A stretch of 13,214 nucleotides of DNA from CAYVQE01 sp964633205 (GTDB lineage: Bacteria > Myxococcota > B64-G9): positions 1-13,214 of the forward strand of contig CAZWFN010000161.1 in assembly GCA_964633205.1 (NCBI GenBank), written 5' to 3'. The stretch's first letter is position 1, and every line of letters begins with the position of its first letter. The position numbers and the translations under genes were made by a program. Under the pieces are notes generated by a model. That model made no database searches. It was not told the origin of the DNA and worked only from the letters and a program-made list of their open reading frames with translations. Shown here one piece after another: positions 6,665 through 13,214 of this stretch.

Positions 6665-7171
6665 ATGCGGACACGGAACGCGGTGATCGCTGGCCTGGTG
6701 GTCTTTGGCTTGCTGGCCTGGCCGCCGGCGGTGAAGGGCGGGGGGCCGGCCGGGGTCTTGCCGATCGAGAAGGAGCGCATCGTGCTGCCGGCGCCGATCG
6801 CCTTCGCGAACAATTCGGCGCGCATCCTGCCGGACAGCCGCAAGGTGCTCGACAGCGTGGCGGCCACGCTGGAGACGCACCTGGACATCGCCCGGTTGGA
6901 GATCGGGGTGCACACCGATTCGCGCGGCAGCGGGGCCTACAACAAGCGCATCAGCCAGCAGCGGGCCGATGCCGTGGCGCGCTACCTGAAGGGCAAGGGC
7001 ATACCCGGCGAGCGCCTGGAGGCGGTGGGCTACGGCGAAGAACGGCCGATCGCGTCCAACCGCACCGCCGCCGGCCGGGCCGAGAACCGGCGGGTCGAGC
7101 TGGTGGTGGGCAAACGCTGCCCGGCCGGCCGGATCTTCGTCGAGGGAACCTGCAAACCGCGCGGCGGCTGA
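6665..7171 (+). CDS. Exported OmpA-family peptidoglycan-binding protein
   Basis: This 168-residue protein has a signal peptide (positive RTR at 2-4, hydrophobic 6-20). The mature part is essentially one OmpA C-terminal domain, about 38-150. It starts with the first strand IVLPAPIAFANNSARI and the helix DSRKVLDSVAATL. The peptidoglycan-binding residues are visible: D85 in GVHTDSRG and R100 in NKRISQQRA, separated by 15 residues as in the family. The conserved RLEAVGYGEERPIASN (117-132) and NRRVELVV follow. A short tail has two cysteines (C152, C163) that could form a disulfide. No beta-barrel or lipobox is present, so it is probably a soluble periplasmic protein bound to the wall. ATG at 6665 is chosen for GGAGGT six bases upstream and because it gives a clean signal peptide. 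Confidence 0.9.
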   Translation: MRTRNAVIAGLVVFGLLAWPPAVKGGGPAGVLPIEKERIVLPAPIAFANNSARILPDSRKVLDSVAATLETHLDIARLEIGVHTDSRGSGAYNKRISQQRADAVARYLKGKGIPGERLEAVGYGEERPIASNRTAAGRAENRRVELVVGKRCPAGRIFVEGTCKPRGG

Positions 7172-7252
7172 GCTGAATTTTCCGAGGGGCTTGCGGTCTG
7201 AGCCTCTGCGTTTCAGCGGGAGGGCATCCGGCTGGCCGAGTAGGCCGCAGTA

Positions 7253-7675
7253 TCAGACAGTCCGGGCCTCGTTGCCAGCTGGCGGGGTGGTCCTGTCCTG
7301 GCGCCGACGCAGCCAGATGCCCAGGCCTATGGCCAGCAGGCCCACGGCGGCGGCGGTCGCCTGCACCGTGGCGAACAGCACCCCGGCCACCGCGTCCATC
7401 ACCCCGGCCATCTTCTCGGCCGCCGCCGCGATCAGCACTGCCCGGCTGTGCGCCAGCGCCTCCGGTCCCGGATTGCCGGCGATGGGTTTGGTCTCGCCGT
7501 AGCCCACCGCTTCCAGGCGATCGGCGGCGATGCCCTTGTCGACCAGGTAGTCGCGCACCGCCTCGGCGCGGCGCTGGCTCAGCTTCATGTTGAAGTCTTC
7601 CGGCCCACTGGCATCGGTGTGGCCCTCGACGCGGACCTTTTCGATCTCGTCGTGCGCCCGGATGTTCTGGGCCAC
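7253..7675 (-). CDS. 5'-truncated OmpA-family domain with C-terminal membrane segment (possible pseudogene)
   Basis: The open frame from GTG at 7675 gives 140 residues. It holds the second part of an OmpA domain: VEGHTDASG with D21, LSQRRAEAV with R36 (15 apart, as expected) and DRLEAVGYGETKPIAGN. It then has a hydrophobic span (about 99-121) followed by RRR, a likely membrane anchor with a short charged tail. The domain's first strand and any signal peptide are missing. In-frame homology continues upstream of the GTG (NQSYSLLDQVAQ, back to about 7702), matching the family's SYSLLDEVA region, then stops some 27 bases short of the uvrA stop codon. No ribosome-binding site precedes the GTG. It looks like a remnant cut at its 5' end, though coupled translation after uvrA could still express it. 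Confidence 0.6.
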   Translation of the reverse strand: MAQNIRAHDEIEKVRVEGHTDASGPEDFNMKLSQRRAEAVRDYLVDKGIAADRLEAVGYGETKPIAGNPGPEALAHSRAVLIAAAAEKMAGVMDAVAGVLFATVQATAAAVGLLAIGLGIWLRRRQDRTTPPAGNEARTV

Positions 7676-7727
7676 CTGGTCGAGCAGGGAGTATGACTGG
7701 TTGCGCGAGTTCCCCCGGGCGCTGCGC

Positions 7728-12704
<4,977 letters not shown>

Positions 12705-12964
12705 GCGCCGCACCTTATCCCTTGCTCGAGGAAGTTGTCGAGATTCGAGTCGGGTTTGCCTGCGTTCGGTCCCGACGGTGAGCCCGTGTACCGCGACGCT
12801 TGCGAAGCGATGCAGCCCGAAAAACCACACAGATGCGAGAAAGAAGTCGTCGGCAGGCCCAGCAGAAGCGCGCCTCGCGTCTGTGGGGCGATACCCAGGG
12901 TGACCACCTTCGTAGTGGCGGCAGCATCCCATGTCACAGCGCGGCTCATCAGCCGCAACCAAAA
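12705..12964. other. Upstream region of the uvrA-like gene, non-coding
   Basis: No gene is supported here. The uvrA frame stays open to 12962, but its 86 extra residues show no UvrA similarity. An AAGGTG at about 12711-12716 fits as ribosome-binding site. Small inverted repeats are present: CGCTT/AAGCG at 12797-12809 and GCGGCT/AGCCGC at 12941-12956. I see no convincing LexA-type box or -35/-10 pair. Confidence 0.5.
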
Positions 12965-13024
12965 AACCGCGCAGTACTACTGAGAACCTTTGCGGGACGC
13001 GAAGATTCTCGCGGTTAGTAGTAC
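12965..13024 (-). terminator. Structured terminator region of the right-edge gene
   Basis: Read on the minus strand, just after the stop of the right-edge gene, GTACTACT (13024-13017) pairs with AGTAGTAC (12981-12974), extended by AACC/GGTT with a three-base bulge. Separately AACCGCG (13016-13010) pairs with CGCGGTT (12971-12965), which runs directly into a T-run ending at 12961. The second pairing has the layout of an intrinsic terminator with a long loop. The two pairings cross, so they either compete or make a pseudoknot. Confidence 0.5.
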
Positions 13025-13037
13025 AGGAGCATTGCGG

Positions 13038-13214
13038 TCAGGCTACGGCCCCTTCTTCGCGAAAGGAAAGCAGGGATCGTTGGTAGACCATCTCCTGAGC
13101 CAACGAATCGAATTGGAATTTGACCCTCTTTTCAACCGCAACCAAGTCGATCGAAGAGACCAGGTTGCGCAGAATGACATTGAAATAACTCGAAGACACC
13201 CCACGAAGTCCCTC
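13038..13214 (-). CDS. C-terminal end of an unrecognised protein (partial)
   Basis: An open frame enters from the right edge and ends at TGA (13040-13038), giving 58 residues with no start in view. It includes SSYFNVILRNLVSSIDLVAV and ends in SFREEGAVA. I do not recognise the family. About 60 percent of third codon positions are G or C (35 of 58), far below the neighbouring uvrA gene. This hints at a different origin, such as a mobile or recently acquired gene. The hairpin and T-run just downstream support it being a real gene end. It could alternatively be a chance frame, but 58 codons with balanced amino-acid usage make that less likely. Confidence 0.5.
   Translation of the reverse strand, partial: EGLRGVSSSYFNVILRNLVSSIDLVAVEKRVKFQFDSLAQEMVYQRSLLSFREEGAVA

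Noticed and set aside
7172..7252. Terminator between the OmpA gene and the OmpA remnant
   Set aside because: Only short imperfect stems (GGCC/GGCC with a five-base loop) and no T-run were found.
12725..12742. Possible LexA/SOS box or promoter dyad upstream of uvrA (CTCGA/TCGAG)
   Set aside because: The five-base arms do not match a known LexA consensus and repeats of this size are common by chance.
12705..12962. N-terminal extension of the uvrA-like protein to 12962
   Set aside because: The 86 extra residues have no UvrA similarity, cross the low-GC inverted-repeat zone, and a GTG with a ribosome-binding site coincides with the start of homology.

Overview
The window is very GC-rich, with strongly G/C-biased third codon positions. 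It carries three lipoprotein genes, two of which have long Asp/Gly/Ala-rich linkers right after the lipidated cysteine. It also has a well-formed sigma-54 type promoter and OmpA-domain proteins. Together these suggest a Gram-negative bacterium of the Myxococcota / former Deltaproteobacteria sphere. That is an inference from style; no taxonomic marker gene is present.

Layout. (1) 1-307: non-coding or undecidable left edge with GC-rich inverted repeats and a -24/-12 promoter at 212-228. (2) 308-736 (+): single-domain response regulator. (3) 833-2398 (+) and 2441-3409 (+): two exported lipoproteins 42 bases apart, a seven-bladed FG-GAP (integrin-alpha-like) propeller and an alpha/beta-hydrolase (lipase/esterase type). 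They are probably co-transcribed. (4) 3502-6324 (-): a 940-residue lipoprotein with a right-handed beta-helix resembling GH141-like glycosidases and a C-terminal CBM6-like domain, convergent with the hydrolase. (5) 6325-6664: divergent control region with a 37-base dyad and a hairpin leader. (6) 6665-7171 (+): small exported OmpA-domain protein. (7) 7253-7675 (-): a second OmpA domain whose first part is missing, with homology beginning about 30 bases after the stop of the next gene. (8) 7728-12704 (-): a 1658-residue UvrA-like protein made of two complete UvrA-type units in tandem (four ABC ATPase domains). Both units lack the UvrB-binding insertion. (9) 12705-13037: non-coding, with inverted repeats and T-runs. 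(10) 13038-13214 (-): the last 58 codons of an unrecognised gene of clearly lower GC3 that enters from the right edge.

Working together: regions 3-6 read as an outer-surface set (Ca-binding propeller, hydrolase, carbohydrate-active beta-helix, peptidoglycan-anchored OmpA protein). The response regulator is a plausible regulator nearby, but nothing in the sequence proves that link. The most unusual object is the double-length, UvrB-domain-less UvrA. It is expected to act as a built-in pseudo-dimer and not as the standard nucleotide-excision-repair UvrA.
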